Assembly (NCBI RefSeq): GCF_018596315.1
Contig: NZ_JAHEAG010000031.1
Location: 1 to 64,000 of the forward strand
Direction of reading: 5' to 3'
Source of the DNA: Bradyrhizobium sp. SRL28
GTDB lineage: Bacteria; Pseudomonadota; Alphaproteobacteria; Rhizobiales; Xanthobacteraceae
DNA: 64,000 bases
Under the pieces are notes generated by a model. That model did not search any database. It was not told the DNA's origin and saw only the letters and a program-made list of their open reading frames with translations. The translations under genes and the position numbers were made by a program. This document shows positions 44,108 through 53,628 of this stretch, piece by piece (the first letter of the stretch is position 1; the number at the start of each line of letters is the position of its first letter).

Positions 44108-44138
44108 AGCAATCTCCTTTGGTGTCGTTGTTCATCCC

Positions 44139-44163
44139 AACCCCGGCTTTCCATTGTCGTTCC
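44139..44163 (-). promoter_or_regulatory. EcfG-type promoter for the SDR gene
   Basis: Minus strand: GGAAC (44163-44159), 17 nt, GTT (44141-44139), 32 nt before the ATG at 44107. Confidence 0.7.
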
Positions 44164-44173
44164 GCGGACTTGA

Positions 44174-44197
44174 GGAACCGATTTTCTTTCCAGAGTT
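44174..44197 (+). promoter_or_regulatory. EcfG-type promoter for the alcohol dehydrogenase gene
   Basis: GGAAC (44174-44178), 16 nt, GTT (44195-44197), 36 nt before ATG 44233. It is back-to-back with the SDR promoter, 11 bp apart. Confidence 0.7.
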
Positions 44198-44232
44198 TGT
44201 CCCAGCACAGCTTGCGGCATGGAGATTTTGGA

Positions 44233-45401
44233 ATGAGAGCGCTGACCTGGCACGGCAAGAACGACATTCGGTGTGACACGGTACCGGATCCCAAGATCGA
44301 GCACGGGCGCGACGCCATCATCAAGGTCACCGCCTGCGCCATCTGCGGCTCGGATCTGCATCTGTTCGATGGCGTCATGCCCACGATGGAAAAGGGCGAC
44401 GTCCTGGGTCACGAGACCATGGGCGAAGTCGTCGAAGTCGGTTCGGAAAACAAGAAGCTTAAGGTCGGCGACCGCGTCGTGGTTCCATTTACGATCTCCT
44501 GCGGAGAATGCTTCTTCTGCAAAAAAGGCTTCTTCTCCGGCTGCGAGCGCTCAAATCCAATCACAAGGTGGCCGAAAAACTCTGGGGGCACTCCCCGGCG
44601 GGACTCTTCGGCTATTCTCACATGCTGGGCGGCTACGCCGGCGGCCAGGCCGAGTATCTCCGGGTGCCCTATGCCGATGTCGGCCCGATCAAGGTCCCGC
44701 AAGGGCTCAGCGATGAACAGGTCCTTTTCCTGTCGGACATCTTTCCGACAGGCTTCATGGCTGCCGATTTCTGTAATCTGAAGGGCGGCGAGACGGTCGC
44801 GGTCTGGGGCTGCGGACCCGTCGGGCAGTTCGCGATCAAGAGCGCGTTCCTGCTGCGGGCTGAACGGGTGATCGCCATCGACACCGTTCCGGAGCGGCTC
44901 GCCCTGGCCCAGGAATCGGGCGCCGTGACGCTGGACTTCAAGAAGGAGGATATCTACGACCGGATCCAGGAGATGACCAATGGCCGCGGGGCGGACGCCT
45001 GCATAGACGCCGTCGGAACTGAGCCGGACATTGGCTCTGGCTTCGACGCCGTCGTCGACCGCATCAAGGTCGCGACGTTCATGGGAACCGACCGTCCCCA
45101 TGTCCTGCGACAGGCGATCCATTGTTGCCGCAACTTCGGGACCGTCTCGATCGTCGGCGTATACGGCGGCCTGTTGGACAAGATTCCCATGGGGTCGGCC
45201 ATCAACCGGGGCCTTACATTCCGCATGGCCCAGACACCGGTCCAGCACTACCTGCCCCAGCTACTCGGGCGCATCGAGAAGGGCGAAATCGATCCCTCGT
45301 TCGTAATCACCCATCGAGCGACCCTTGAGGAAGGACCTGAACTATACAAAACGTTCCGAGCCAAGCAGGACGGATGCATCAAGGTTGTCATGAAACCATG
45401 A
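44233..45401 (+). pseudogene. Zinc alcohol/formaldehyde dehydrogenase, frameshifted
   Basis: This is a zinc medium-chain dehydrogenase of the glutathione-independent formaldehyde dehydrogenase-like type. Catalytic zinc residues lie in ACAICGSDLHLFDGV and VLGHETMGEVVEVG, and the structural zinc Cys in ISCGECFFCKKGFFSGCERS. At about 44555-44560 the sense moves to another frame (NHKVAEKLWGHSPAGLFGYS, VAVWGCGPVGQFAIKSAF), running intact to the end. One indel would restore about 390 residues. The start has GGAGATTTTG upstream. Confidence 0.85.
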
Positions 45402-45461
45402 ACTGCTTCGAGGCACCGAATCCCAAGCATTGTTTGATCGGGCGGGCGCGATGAATGTGCC

Positions 45462-46195
45462 ATGGCTCGCGTTCTAATTGGCACGTCCGGGTGGCATTAT
45501 GATTCGTGGCGAGGGCCCTTCTATCCCGCCGGTCTTCCCATAAGAGCACAGCTCCAATATTACGCCAGCCAGTTTCAAACCGCCGAATTAAATGGCGTTT
45601 TCTACCGCACACCGACGCCCGATGCGGTCAGAAGCTGGAAGGAGCAGACCGGCAAGAACTTCGTGTTCGCGTGGAAGGCTTCAAAGTTCATCACCCATTG
45701 GAAGCGGCTCTCTGCAAACTCGGCCAACAGCCTCGAATTGATGGAAAATCGCCTGTCGTTGCTTGGTCACAAAGTCGGCTCGGTCCTATTTCAATTGCCA
45801 CCCAACTTTTTCAAGCCGATGCAGACCGCCTTTCCGCTTTTCTCCGAATGCTTTCGCCGAAAAGACGTTACAGCTTCGAATTTCGCCATCCCAGTTGGTA
45901 TTCGCCACGAATCATGCGCCTCCTGTCGGAGAACAACATCTCGCTATGCATCTCCGACCATCATGACGCGCCGGCACCCTGGAGGCGGACAGCGGACTTC
46001 GTCTATGTTCGAGGCCATGGTCCCGGCGGACGATACAAGGGACACTACTCAACAGATGCCCTGGCGGGGTGGGCCCAGCGTATCAGGTCATGGAAAGCGC
46101 AAGGGTGCGACGTGTTTGTTTTCTTCGACAACGACCAGAAGAGCGCCGCGCCGATCGATGCCCTGAAGTTGAAGCAAATGCTTGCAAAGCGGTAA
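45462..46195 (+). pseudogene. Second DUF72 protein gene, frameshifted
   Basis: MARVLIGTSGWHYDSWRGPF through AELNGVFYRTPTPDAVRSWK to LFQLPPNF is one frame. The continuation (QADADRLSAFLRMLSPKRRY, SFEFRHPSWYSPRIMRLLSE, DVFVFFDNDQKSAAPIDALK) is in another. The break falls in the T-run at about 45806-45811, a site where sequencing error is also possible. Otherwise the protein is of full DUF72 length, about 245 residues. Confidence 0.8.
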
Positions 46196-46266
46196 CACGC
46201 CGCTTGGCAAGTCTCACCTGACCGTCGAACTCTGTATAGAGTTGGGGCGAACCTGGACGCGATTCG

Positions 46267-47511
46267 ATGACAAGACGCTCCGGGACGGCAATTCTTCCTC
46301 TGCACGGTGGACGTGTGCCGCCCTGGCTCGCGACGCGCATGTCTGCGCTAGGTGCCGTCATCACGCAGGCGATCGTCCATCACTACGGCCGAGACGAGTT
46401 CCTTCGGAGGCTATCTCATCCATTCTGGTTCCAGGCCTTCGGTGCGGTAATGGGCATGGATTGGCACTCGTCCGGCATTACCACCAGCGTTATCGGCGCC
46501 CTCAAGCGCGGGTTGCAACCGCTCTCAGGGGAACTTGGCATTTACGTCTGTGGGGGCCGAGGCCGGCATTCACGCAAGACGCCAGACGAATTGCGTCTAC
46601 TAGGCGAACGCGTCGGTTTCGACGGCGCCAAGCTTACCCGCGCGAGCCGCCTCGTCGCCAAGGTCGACAGCGCCGCGGTCCAAGACGGCTTCGATCTCTA
46701 TCTGCACGGATTCTTCGTCACCGACAACGGCAAGTGGACGGTCGTGCAGCAGGGCATGAACGGCGACAACAAGCAGGCGCGCCGGTACCATTGGCATTCC
46801 GAAGATCTGAAGAGCTTCGTAGACGAACCGCACAGTGCGATCGACGGGCCTGTGCAGGGCGAGATCGTGAACCTTACGGACAAGCGCGCCGAGACCTCGC
46901 GCTCAGCCCAGTTGGAGTTGCTCACCGGCTTGGGTCCGGACCGTATCGTTTCCGAGCTTTCGGCCCTTTCGGACGAGGCGCCGGCCCAGGCCTTGCTCCC
47001 GCACCTCGTTATGCCCGCACACCACGACGTGCGGTCCAGCGACGTCTTCACGCGCCGGCTCCATGGCGCGCTCGCAGCAGCGGCGGAGCGCGGCCCGGTG
47101 GATTTCCCGGAACTTCTCCTGACGCCTGGCGTCGGCGCGCGCACGGTCCGATCGCTCGCCATGGTGGCCGAGGTCGTGCACGGAGCTCCCTACCGCTTCC
47201 GGGATCCTGCGCGCTTCTCGCTGGCGCATGGCGGGAAAGATCGCCACCCCTACCCCGTTCCACTCAAAGTTTACGATGAAACCATCCGCGTGATGAAGTC
47301 GGCTGTACAGAAAGCCGGGCTCGGACGAGACGAGGAGATGCAGGCGCTGAAGCGGCTCGACACCCAGGCGCGCCGCCTTGAGCGCTTCGCGGAGGGGCCG
47401 TCATTGCAGTCCTTTATTGCTGTTGAGCGCGCGGCCTCTCCCGCGCTGGATGGCAGATCGGTATTCGGCTGGGAGAAAGACTCGGCGGGAAAGAAAGCCG
47501 CCGATTCTTAA
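46267..47511 (+). CDS. DUF763 family protein
   Basis: This 414-residue protein matches DUF763 through most of its length: RSGTAILPLHGGRVPPWLAT, WHSSGITTSVIGALKRGLQP, VVQQGMNGDNKQARRYHWHS, LLLTPGVGARTVRSLAMVAE and HPYPVPLKVYDETIRVMKSA. The PGVGxRTVRSLAMVAE stretch looks like a helix-hairpin-helix DNA-binding element. DUF763 is found in archaea and some bacteria; its role is unknown. It is one of the few intact longer genes among broken neighbours and lies 2 kb from the ku/ligD block, so a DNA-repair role is conceivable. Confidence 0.88.
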   Translation: MTRRSGTAILPLHGGRVPPWLATRMSALGAVITQAIVHHYGRDEFLRRLSHPFWFQAFGAVMGMDWHSSGITTSVIGALKRGLQPLSGELGIYVCGGRGRHSRKTPDELRLLGERVGFDGAKLTRASRLVAKVDSAAVQDGFDLYLHGFFVTDNGKWTVVQQGMNGDNKQARRYHWHSEDLKSFVDEPHSAIDGPVQGEIVNLTDKRAETSRSAQLELLTGLGPDRIVSELSALSDEAPAQALLPHLVMPAHHDVRSSDVFTRRLHGALAAAAERGPVDFPELLLTPGVGARTVRSLAMVAEVVHGAPYRFRDPARFSLAHGGKDRHPYPVPLKVYDETIRVMKSAVQKAGLGRDEEMQALKRLDTQARRLERFAEGPSLQSFIAVERAASPALDGRSVFGWEKDSAGKKAADS

Positions 47512-47984
47512 TCGGCTGGCGAGCTGGGTTGGAATGGCCTTTCAGTCGCGTGCCCGAGCCTTGCTGACGTCTCGCCCACGATATTGCTGGATGCCCATCA
47601 CGAGGCAAGAACTGCGGACCTTGGCCGCCAATTTCCCAAACCGCGCCGCGTCGGACTATTCCCTGGCCGAGACGTCGGCGGGTTGGGCGAGCCGGTGCCG
47701 AGGCAACAGCTGACCGCCTCAACACGCAAGATCGAAGCGGGAGGCCGGCAGGCCAGCGAAACGCCGTCTTGGCGATCAGAGGCAGTCGGGGACTCACGCA
47801 ATCGTCCTCCCTGGCACATTGGACAAGCGATATATTGCCGGACTGGCAGTGGGAGCGCAGTAGAACGACTAGTCCGGCTCCTAACCTTGCTTCGGACAGC
47901 GCTGAACCGGGCAGCGACCAAGAATCCTCGGAACACTTGCTGTGCTCGTCCGCTTGCCATCGTTAAGAACGGAGGGCCACGTCC
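47512..47984. other. Gap after DUF763
   Basis: About 470 bp. A 40-codon frame (47591-47713) and longer frames on both strands have no family support. No EcfG promoter is seen before the next gene. Confidence 0.4.
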
Positions 47985-48397
47985 ATGCACCACAAGAGAA
48001 TGGCTGGGATCGACATCGCGGTTTTCTATCTACGCACACCGAAGGCGGTCAGATTGCCAACAGGCCGATGAGTAACAACGGCGATGTTGAATATGACGGC
48101 ACGTCGTATTATTTCACGTATGAGCAAGCCCGAACCGTTGCCGATATTCAGGCCAACCCTAAAGTTGCTCTCGGATTTACCGGTGAAGGCGGGATCTTTT
48201 CGGATGCGATTTACGTGGCGATCGAAGGCAGCGCCGAACTCATCCGCGATAAGGCTACATTCAGAGCGCACTGGACAAGCGACCTAGATCGCTGGTTCGA
48301 CAAAGGCGTCGACACGCCTAACATCGTGCTCATTAAGGTCAAGGCGAATCGGATCACCTACTGGGACGGTGAAGAGGAAGGCGAAGTCCAAGTGTAG
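47985..48397 (+). pseudogene. General-stress FMN-binding protein (pyridoxamine-oxidase-like), frameshifted
   Basis: MAGIDIAVF in the first frame, then FLSTHTEGGQIANRPMSNNG, GTSYYFTYEQARTVADIQAN and SDAIYVAIEGSAELIRDKAT in another, reproduce the split-barrel flavoproteins of the general stress protein 26 type. The break lies in a T-run at about 48031-48035. The restored length of about 135 residues is a little short for the family. Confidence 0.72.
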
Positions 48398-48593
48398 GGG
48401 GACCGGGGCGACGTCGACATCCCGCTGCGCCTTGAGAACGAGCGAGACGATTGATCTGGGAGAAGTTGCCTTAGACGGATCAGGGCGCTTGTGCGTCGCT
48501 ATGCAGCCGACTTGCCCCAAAACCAACACTCCCTCTTGTTCTTCTCCAAAGCGACGAGGTGCTATCGCAGGTGTCTACCGCTCAATAGCGGAG

Positions 48594-49637
48594 TTAAATA
48601 TCAACGGCTGCCATGAGCCGGCGATCTATCTTCTGATCAACCTGCTCAAAGGTACATTGACGAGGTTTCTTGTCCGGTCGCCACCTCAGGATCGATGTGC
48701 CATGGCGGAAACGCCCCCCGGTGAAATGATCATAAGAAACTTCGACCACGTATTTCGGCTTCACCGGCTGCCATTCGGACGATCGGTTTGTCGACCATCG
48801 GCTGGGCCCCCCCGGGGCATTACCCGTAAAACTCCGATCATTTTTTATGGCCTCGAGCTTTTCCGTGAGGGCCAGCTTGTCCTTGGCCTTGATGCCTGAA
48901 GAAAAGCCCACGTGATGAAGCAAGCCGTCGGCATCATATAATCCGAGGAGGACCGATCCCACGACCTTGCGGCCGACTTGAAGGTTTTCCCCGTAGCGAA
49001 AACCGCCGATCACGCAGTCCGCGCTTTGGTACCGCTTTATCTTCTGCATCCCATCACGGTTACCGGCTTGATACGGAAGATCGAGGCGTTTCGCGATGAC
49101 GCCGTCGCTTCCGCCACCTGCGGACGTAAGCCAGCGTTCTGCGTCTTTCAGACTCAGGCTGGCCGGGGATAGACGAAAAAGGTCCTTGCTGGAAAAGTGA
49201 CGGGTGGCAAACTGCTCGAGTTGCGGCCGCCGCTTGCTCAGGGGCTGGGTTGCAAGCTCGGTCTTTCCTTTCTTCAACAAATCGAACGCGAGAAAAAGCA
49301 CCGGAGTTTGCTCGGCCAGTTTTTTTACGCGGCTCGCCGCGGGATGAATGCGCTGCAGCAGGTCGTCGAACGAAAGTCGCCCATCTACGGGAACGACGAT
49401 TTCGCCATCGAGGACAAAGCTTTTTTCGCGCAAGGTCAATGCCGCGGCAACTAGTTCCGGAAAATATCGCGCCAGATCCTGGCCCGACTTAGAATACATG
49501 GATATGGCGCCGGAATCCCGCGTCAGGAGGCAACGGAATCCATCCCATTTTGGCTCGTACTGCCACTCCTTGCCTGAGGGGATGGCGTCGACGGAGCGCG
49601 CCTCCATCGCCTCGCTATGTACGCGGTTTTTCTTCAC
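48594..49637 (-). CDS. ATP-dependent DNA ligase (LigC-like)
   Basis: This 347-residue ligase has adenylated lysine K30 in WQYEPKWDGFRCLL, motif III region FVLDGEIVVPVDGRLSFDDL, motif IV GSDGVIAKRLDLPYQAGNRD and motif V MQKIKRYQSADCVIGGFRYG. The C-terminal OB fold has PKYVVEVSYDHFTGGRFRHG. It is of the LigC type seen beside Ku in actinobacteria and rhizobia. Its ATG overlaps the ku stop by 4 nt, so the two are made together and probably act as a Ku-ligase pair independent of LigD. Confidence 0.93.
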   Translation of the reverse strand: MKKNRVHSEAMEARSVDAIPSGKEWQYEPKWDGFRCLLTRDSGAISMYSKSGQDLARYFPELVAAALTLREKSFVLDGEIVVPVDGRLSFDDLLQRIHPAASRVKKLAEQTPVLFLAFDLLKKGKTELATQPLSKRRPQLEQFATRHFSSKDLFRLSPASLSLKDAERWLTSAGGGSDGVIAKRLDLPYQAGNRDGMQKIKRYQSADCVIGGFRYGENLQVGRKVVGSVLLGLYDADGLLHHVGFSSGIKAKDKLALTEKLEAIKNDRSFTGNAPGGPSRWSTNRSSEWQPVKPKYVVEVSYDHFTGGRFRHGTSILRWRPDKKPRQCTFEQVDQKIDRRLMAAVDI

Positions 49638-50485
49638 GCCGCTTTCCGCTTGCGACTAAGGCGCGCCGGGGCCCGCTTCTTTCCTTTTGCAGAGGGAGTG
49701 GCAGCTTTCTTGCGTCCCAAGCTCTGTTTCAACGCATCCATCAGATCGATGACGTTGCTTTCCTCTGCATTTTCCTCCGGGACTTCGATCGTCTTGCCTG
49801 CAGCCTTGCGCTTGACCAGGGCCTTCAGCGCCGCTTCATACTTGTCCTTGAATTTGTCTGGGTCGAATTTCGAAGCCTTCTTATCGAGGATGTGAGAAGC
49901 TAGATCGATCATGTCCTTCGACACGCGCGGATTGGGAATGTCGTCGAAGTAATCATCCTCATCCCTTAACTCGTAGGGATAACGCAAGGTCGTTCCCAAT
50001 AATCCTTTGCCAAGCGGCTTCAGTGCGATGACATGTTCCCTGTTCGAAAGCACCACGCGCGCAAGCGCAACCTTGTCCTTTCGCTTCATGGCGTCGCGAA
50101 TGACCACGAACGCATCCGCGCCCGCTTTGCCATTGGGGACGATGTAGTACGGCTTGTCCAGGTACCGCTCGTCGATATCTTCGGCGGGAACGAAATCGTC
50201 GATTTCGATGGTGTGAGTGCTCTCGAGCTTCACGGCGTCCAGCTCTTCCTCCTCGATCTCGACATACTTTCCTTTCGAGAGTTCGTACCCTCTGCCCTTA
50301 TGGTCCTTGTCGACGACCCGACCGGTTTGTTCGTCCACCATCTGCTGCCTCAGCCGATGGCCCGTCTTGGTATTGATTTGGTGGAAATGCGTTCTTTCCG
50401 CCTGAGTTGAGGCGGGATAGAGCGCGATCGGACAAGTCACGAGCGAAAGCTTTAGCGAACCCTTCCAATAGGCACGAGGCGCCAT
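49634..50485 (-). CDS. ku: Ku DNA-end-binding protein
   Basis: This 283-residue bacterial Ku has YWKGSLKLSLVTCPIALYPA, THFHQINTKTGHRLRQQMVD, HTIEIDDFVPAEDIDERYLD, KVALARVVLSNREHVIALKP and the C-terminal VIDLMDALKQSLGRKKA with a basic tail. It is translationally coupled to the ligase downstream and divergent from ligD with 81 bp between the starts. An EcfG promoter precedes it, so expression in the general stress response is expected, as known for a rhizobial Ku under RpoE2. Confidence 0.95.
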   Translation of the reverse strand: MAPRAYWKGSLKLSLVTCPIALYPASTQAERTHFHQINTKTGHRLRQQMVDEQTGRVVDKDHKGRGYELSKGKYVEIEEEELDAVKLESTHTIEIDDFVPAEDIDERYLDKPYYIVPNGKAGADAFVVIRDAMKRKDKVALARVVLSNREHVIALKPLGKGLLGTTLRYPYELRDEDDYFDDIPNPRVSKDMIDLASHILDKKASKFDPDKFKDKYEAALKALVKRKAAGKTIEVPEENAEESNVIDLMDALKQSLGRKKAATPSAKGKKRAPARLSRKRKAA

Positions 50486-50513
50486 TTTCGATCTCCGTTG
50501 CAGTTGGAACTTT

Positions 50514-50538
50514 AACCGGACCGGGATCTTTCAGTTCC
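50514..50538 (-). promoter_or_regulatory. EcfG-type promoter for the ku-ligase operon
   Basis: Minus strand: GGAAC (50538-50534), 17 nt, GTT (50516-50514), 29 nt before the ku ATG at 50485. No matching plus-strand box is seen for ligD. Confidence 0.75.
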
Positions 50539-50566
50539 GTCAGGATCTAATGTTGACGGTGCGTTA

Positions 50567-53254
50567 ATGGTCAGAAAGCTGCTCGCAAAGTACCGCGCCA
50601 AACGCGATTTCTCCAAAACGGCCGAGCCCGGCGGGGACACGAAAGTTAAGGCTTCAAAGAGCCTCCGCTTCGTCGTCCAAAAGCATGCAGCGTCGCACCT
50701 GCATTACGACTTGAGGCTCGAACTTGACGGGGTCTTCAAATCATGGGCCGTCACCAAGGGCCCTTCCCTCGACCCCCACGACAAGCGCCTCGCGGTCGAA
50801 GTCGAAGATCATCCGCTGGATTACGGTGACTTTGAAGGCACGATCCCCAAAGGCCAATACGGCGGCGGCACCGTGATGGTCTGGGATCGCGGCCATTGGA
50901 ATTGCAAAGATCCGGAGCGCGCCTATCGGAAAGGCAAGCTGGACTTTACCTTGGAGGGTGAGAAGCTTCATGGCGGCTGGATTTTGACCCGGATGCGCAA
51001 GCGAGAAGAAAAGCGCATTAATTGGCTTCTGATCAAGCATCGCGATGAGTTCGCCCGGGAAGGAAAAAAGAACAAGCTTTTGGATGAGGATACCTCGGTG
51101 GCCTCTGGCCGATCGATGGACGAAATCACGGCGGGCAAAGGTCGGGGCCCGAAGCCTTTCGTCACGGCGAAGAAGACCCGAGCGCCTGCAAAAGCCGAAA
51201 CGAAGTCACATCGCGCTGCCGCGCGCACACCTGCGGCGAAGAAACGGTCTCGCCCGGTAGCGGTCCGAAGCAGTCGCTCTCCCGGGAAAAAGGCTTCCAA
51301 AAAAGGGCAGACAGCTTCCGATCCAAAGATGCCCCCTTTTATCGCCCCTCAGTTATGTACGTCGGTAGACCGGCCGCCGGCCGGGAGCGAATGGGTCCAC
51401 GAGATCAAATTTGATGGATACCGCATTCAGATGCGAGTGGAGAGCGGTGAGGTGACATTGAAGACCCGCAAGGGACTCGACTGGACGGCCAAATTTGGCG
51501 CAATAGCAATGGCCGCCAGCAAGCTGCCTGACTGCATCGTGGATGGAGAAATCGTCGCTCTCGACCGCCGCGGCTCCCCTGATTTCGCCGGCCTCCAGGC
51601 CGCCCTGTCTGATGGGAAAACCGATGACCTGATCTATTTCGCCTTCGATTTTCTGTTTCTCAAGGGTCAGGACTTGCGGCAAGAGAGTCTTGCCGATCGT
51701 AAGCTGGCTCTAAAGAAGCTGATCGAAAAGGCTTACGGAAAAGACCAGACCGAAATCCGCTACGTCGAGCATTTCGAGAGCGGCGGTGAAGCGGTCCTCA
51801 AATCCGCTTGCCGGATGTCACTGGAAGGGATCGTCTCAAAGCTAACATCCGCCCGTTATGCTCCCGGACGGACCGACTCCTGGATCAAGGCCAAGTGTCG
51901 CGCTGGACACGAGGTGGTCATCGGAGGTTGGAACAGCAATGGCAGCCAGTTCAAATCGCTGATGGCCGGCGTGTATCGCGGCGACCACCTCGTCTACGTC
52001 GGCAATGTCGGAACCGGCTACGGTGGCGAGAAGGTCGCGAATCTGATGCCGAAGCTCAAGGCCGCTGCATCGGAGACGAATCCGTTTGGTGGCAAGGATG
52101 CACCTCGCAAGAAGGCCGGAATGCATTGGTTGAAGCCCGAACTGGTGGCTGAGATCGAGTTTGCCGGCTTCACCGGAGCAGGCATGATCCGGCAGGCCGC
52201 CTTCAAGGGCCTTCGCCGGGACAAGCCTGCGAAGGAGGTCGAAGCAGAGACGCCCGCGCCAGCCGATAGGATCGACATCGCAAAGCCTGCTCCTGCGCGC
52301 CGCGCCAGATTCGTAAGGGAGTCGTCCGACGCCTCCAATGGCGGGGTCGTCATGGGAGTTCCTCTAAGTCGGCCGGATAAGATCCTGTGGCCTGACGAGG
52401 GACACGGGGCGCTCACCAAACTGGACCTTGCCAAGTACTTCGAGAGCGTCGGCGGGTGGATGATGGAGCATCTCAAGGGCCGTCCCTGTTCAATAATCCG
52501 CGCGCCTGATGGCATCGGCGGACAGCGCTTTTTTCAGCGTCACTCGATGAAGGGCGGCTCAAACCTACTTGACGAAGTATCCGTCTCTGGCGACCGCAAA
52601 CCCTATGTGCAAATTGATCGAATTGAGGGTCTGGCAGCCGTAGCTCAAAGTGCCGGCGTCGAGCTGCATCCCTGGAACAACCAGCCCGGCGATCCCGCAC
52701 TTCCCGGCCGCCTGGTGTTCGATCTCGACCCGGCGCCCGATGTCGATTTCGAGGTCGTCATCGACGCTGCAAAGGAAATGCGCGATCGCCTTACCGATCT
52801 CGGCCTTGTGTCCTTCTGCAAGACGACCGGCGGCAAAGGATTGCACGTCGTGACACCGCTCGCGCCCCCTAAAAAGGGACAAAGACTGACCTGGGCCGAC
52901 GCGAAGCAGTTTGCCCGCGACGTTTGCAGCCAGATGGCGAGCGAAAGTCCGGACCGGTATCTGATCAACATGAGCAAGGCAAAACGAACGGGGAAGATAT
53001 TTCTGGATTATTTGCGAAACGATCAATTTTCGACAGCGGTGGCGCCACTCTCCCCCCGGGCACGCCCGCATGCGCCGGTCTCGATGCCGATCACATGGTC
53101 CCAGGTCAAGCACGGCCTCGACCCCATGCAATACACTATCCAGACCGTGTCCCAGCTTCTCAAGAAGTCAAAGGCGTGGTCCGATTACTGCGACGGCGAA
53201 CGCCCGCCGCTAGAGGCGATAGCAAGACAAGCGAAGCTTAAACGGGCAGCTTGA
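50567..53254 (+). CDS. ligD: Multifunctional DNA ligase D
   Basis: This 895-residue three-domain end-joining enzyme begins with the 3'-phosphoesterase domain (about 35-160; QKHAASHLHYDLRLELDGVF, GTIPKGQYGGGTVMVWD). A Lys/Ala-rich linker follows (about 200-260). The ATP-dependent ligase domain (about 265-560) has K281 in HEIKFDGYRIQM, DGEIVALDRRG and SLEGIVSKLTSARYAPGRTD. The polymerase domain (about 600-885) has DKILWPDEGHGALTKLDLAK, LVFDLDPAPDVDFEVV (catalytic Asp pair) and CKTTGGKGLHVVTPL. The order PE-ligase-polymerase is the usual one outside mycobacteria. It is divergent from ku and fills, trims and seals Ku-bound ends. Confidence 0.97.
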   Translation: MVRKLLAKYRAKRDFSKTAEPGGDTKVKASKSLRFVVQKHAASHLHYDLRLELDGVFKSWAVTKGPSLDPHDKRLAVEVEDHPLDYGDFEGTIPKGQYGGGTVMVWDRGHWNCKDPERAYRKGKLDFTLEGEKLHGGWILTRMRKREEKRINWLLIKHRDEFAREGKKNKLLDEDTSVASGRSMDEITAGKGRGPKPFVTAKKTRAPAKAETKSHRAAARTPAAKKRSRPVAVRSSRSPGKKASKKGQTASDPKMPPFIAPQLCTSVDRPPAGSEWVHEIKFDGYRIQMRVESGEVTLKTRKGLDWTAKFGAIAMAASKLPDCIVDGEIVALDRRGSPDFAGLQAALSDGKTDDLIYFAFDFLFLKGQDLRQESLADRKLALKKLIEKAYGKDQTEIRYVEHFESGGEAVLKSACRMSLEGIVSKLTSARYAPGRTDSWIKAKCRAGHEVVIGGWNSNGSQFKSLMAGVYRGDHLVYVGNVGTGYGGEKVANLMPKLKAAASETNPFGGKDAPRKKAGMHWLKPELVAEIEFAGFTGAGMIRQAAFKGLRRDKPAKEVEAETPAPADRIDIAKPAPARRARFVRESSDASNGGVVMGVPLSRPDKILWPDEGHGALTKLDLAKYFESVGGWMMEHLKGRPCSIIRAPDGIGGQRFFQRHSMKGGSNLLDEVSVSGDRKPYVQIDRIEGLAAVAQSAGVELHPWNNQPGDPALPGRLVFDLDPAPDVDFEVVIDAAKEMRDRLTDLGLVSFCKTTGGKGLHVVTPLAPPKKGQRLTWADAKQFARDVCSQMASESPDRYLINMSKAKRTGKIFLDYLRNDQFSTAVAPLSPRARPHAPVSMPITWSQVKHGLDPMQYTIQTVSQLLKKSKAWSDYCDGERPPLEAIARQAKLKRAA

Positions 53255-53628
53255 CTGCATCCGTCGGCTGTTCATTTATCGCCCTCGGGACGCCATATGC
53301 ACTTTCGAAATTGCAGGCCTCGTTGATGACGAAGAAAAGCCCTTGGCGGGCCTTAGGGCTTAGAAACTGCCATAGACAACTAGGCTCAGAGCTTTGTCGT
53401 GCCGACCGTTTCCTGGTTCGATGAACGCCGCATGTCGATTTCAATGCTTTGGTGTGGCGGCGCTCGGCCCATCGGGCTGTTTGTTTGAACATCGGTGGGA
53501 TGCGTGTCGCTCAAGGGGCGGATCTTCCGTGTATCCTTCAGGACGCCTGTTCCACGCGGAGGCGAGCAACTGGCGCCCCCCGTGCGCGTAAGGCTCATCC
53601 GCCCAAACAAGGGCGGTCGCGTAACGAG
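53255..53628. other. Gap between ligD and treZ
   Basis: About 370 bp between convergent genes with no supported frame and no clear terminator. Confidence 0.4.
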
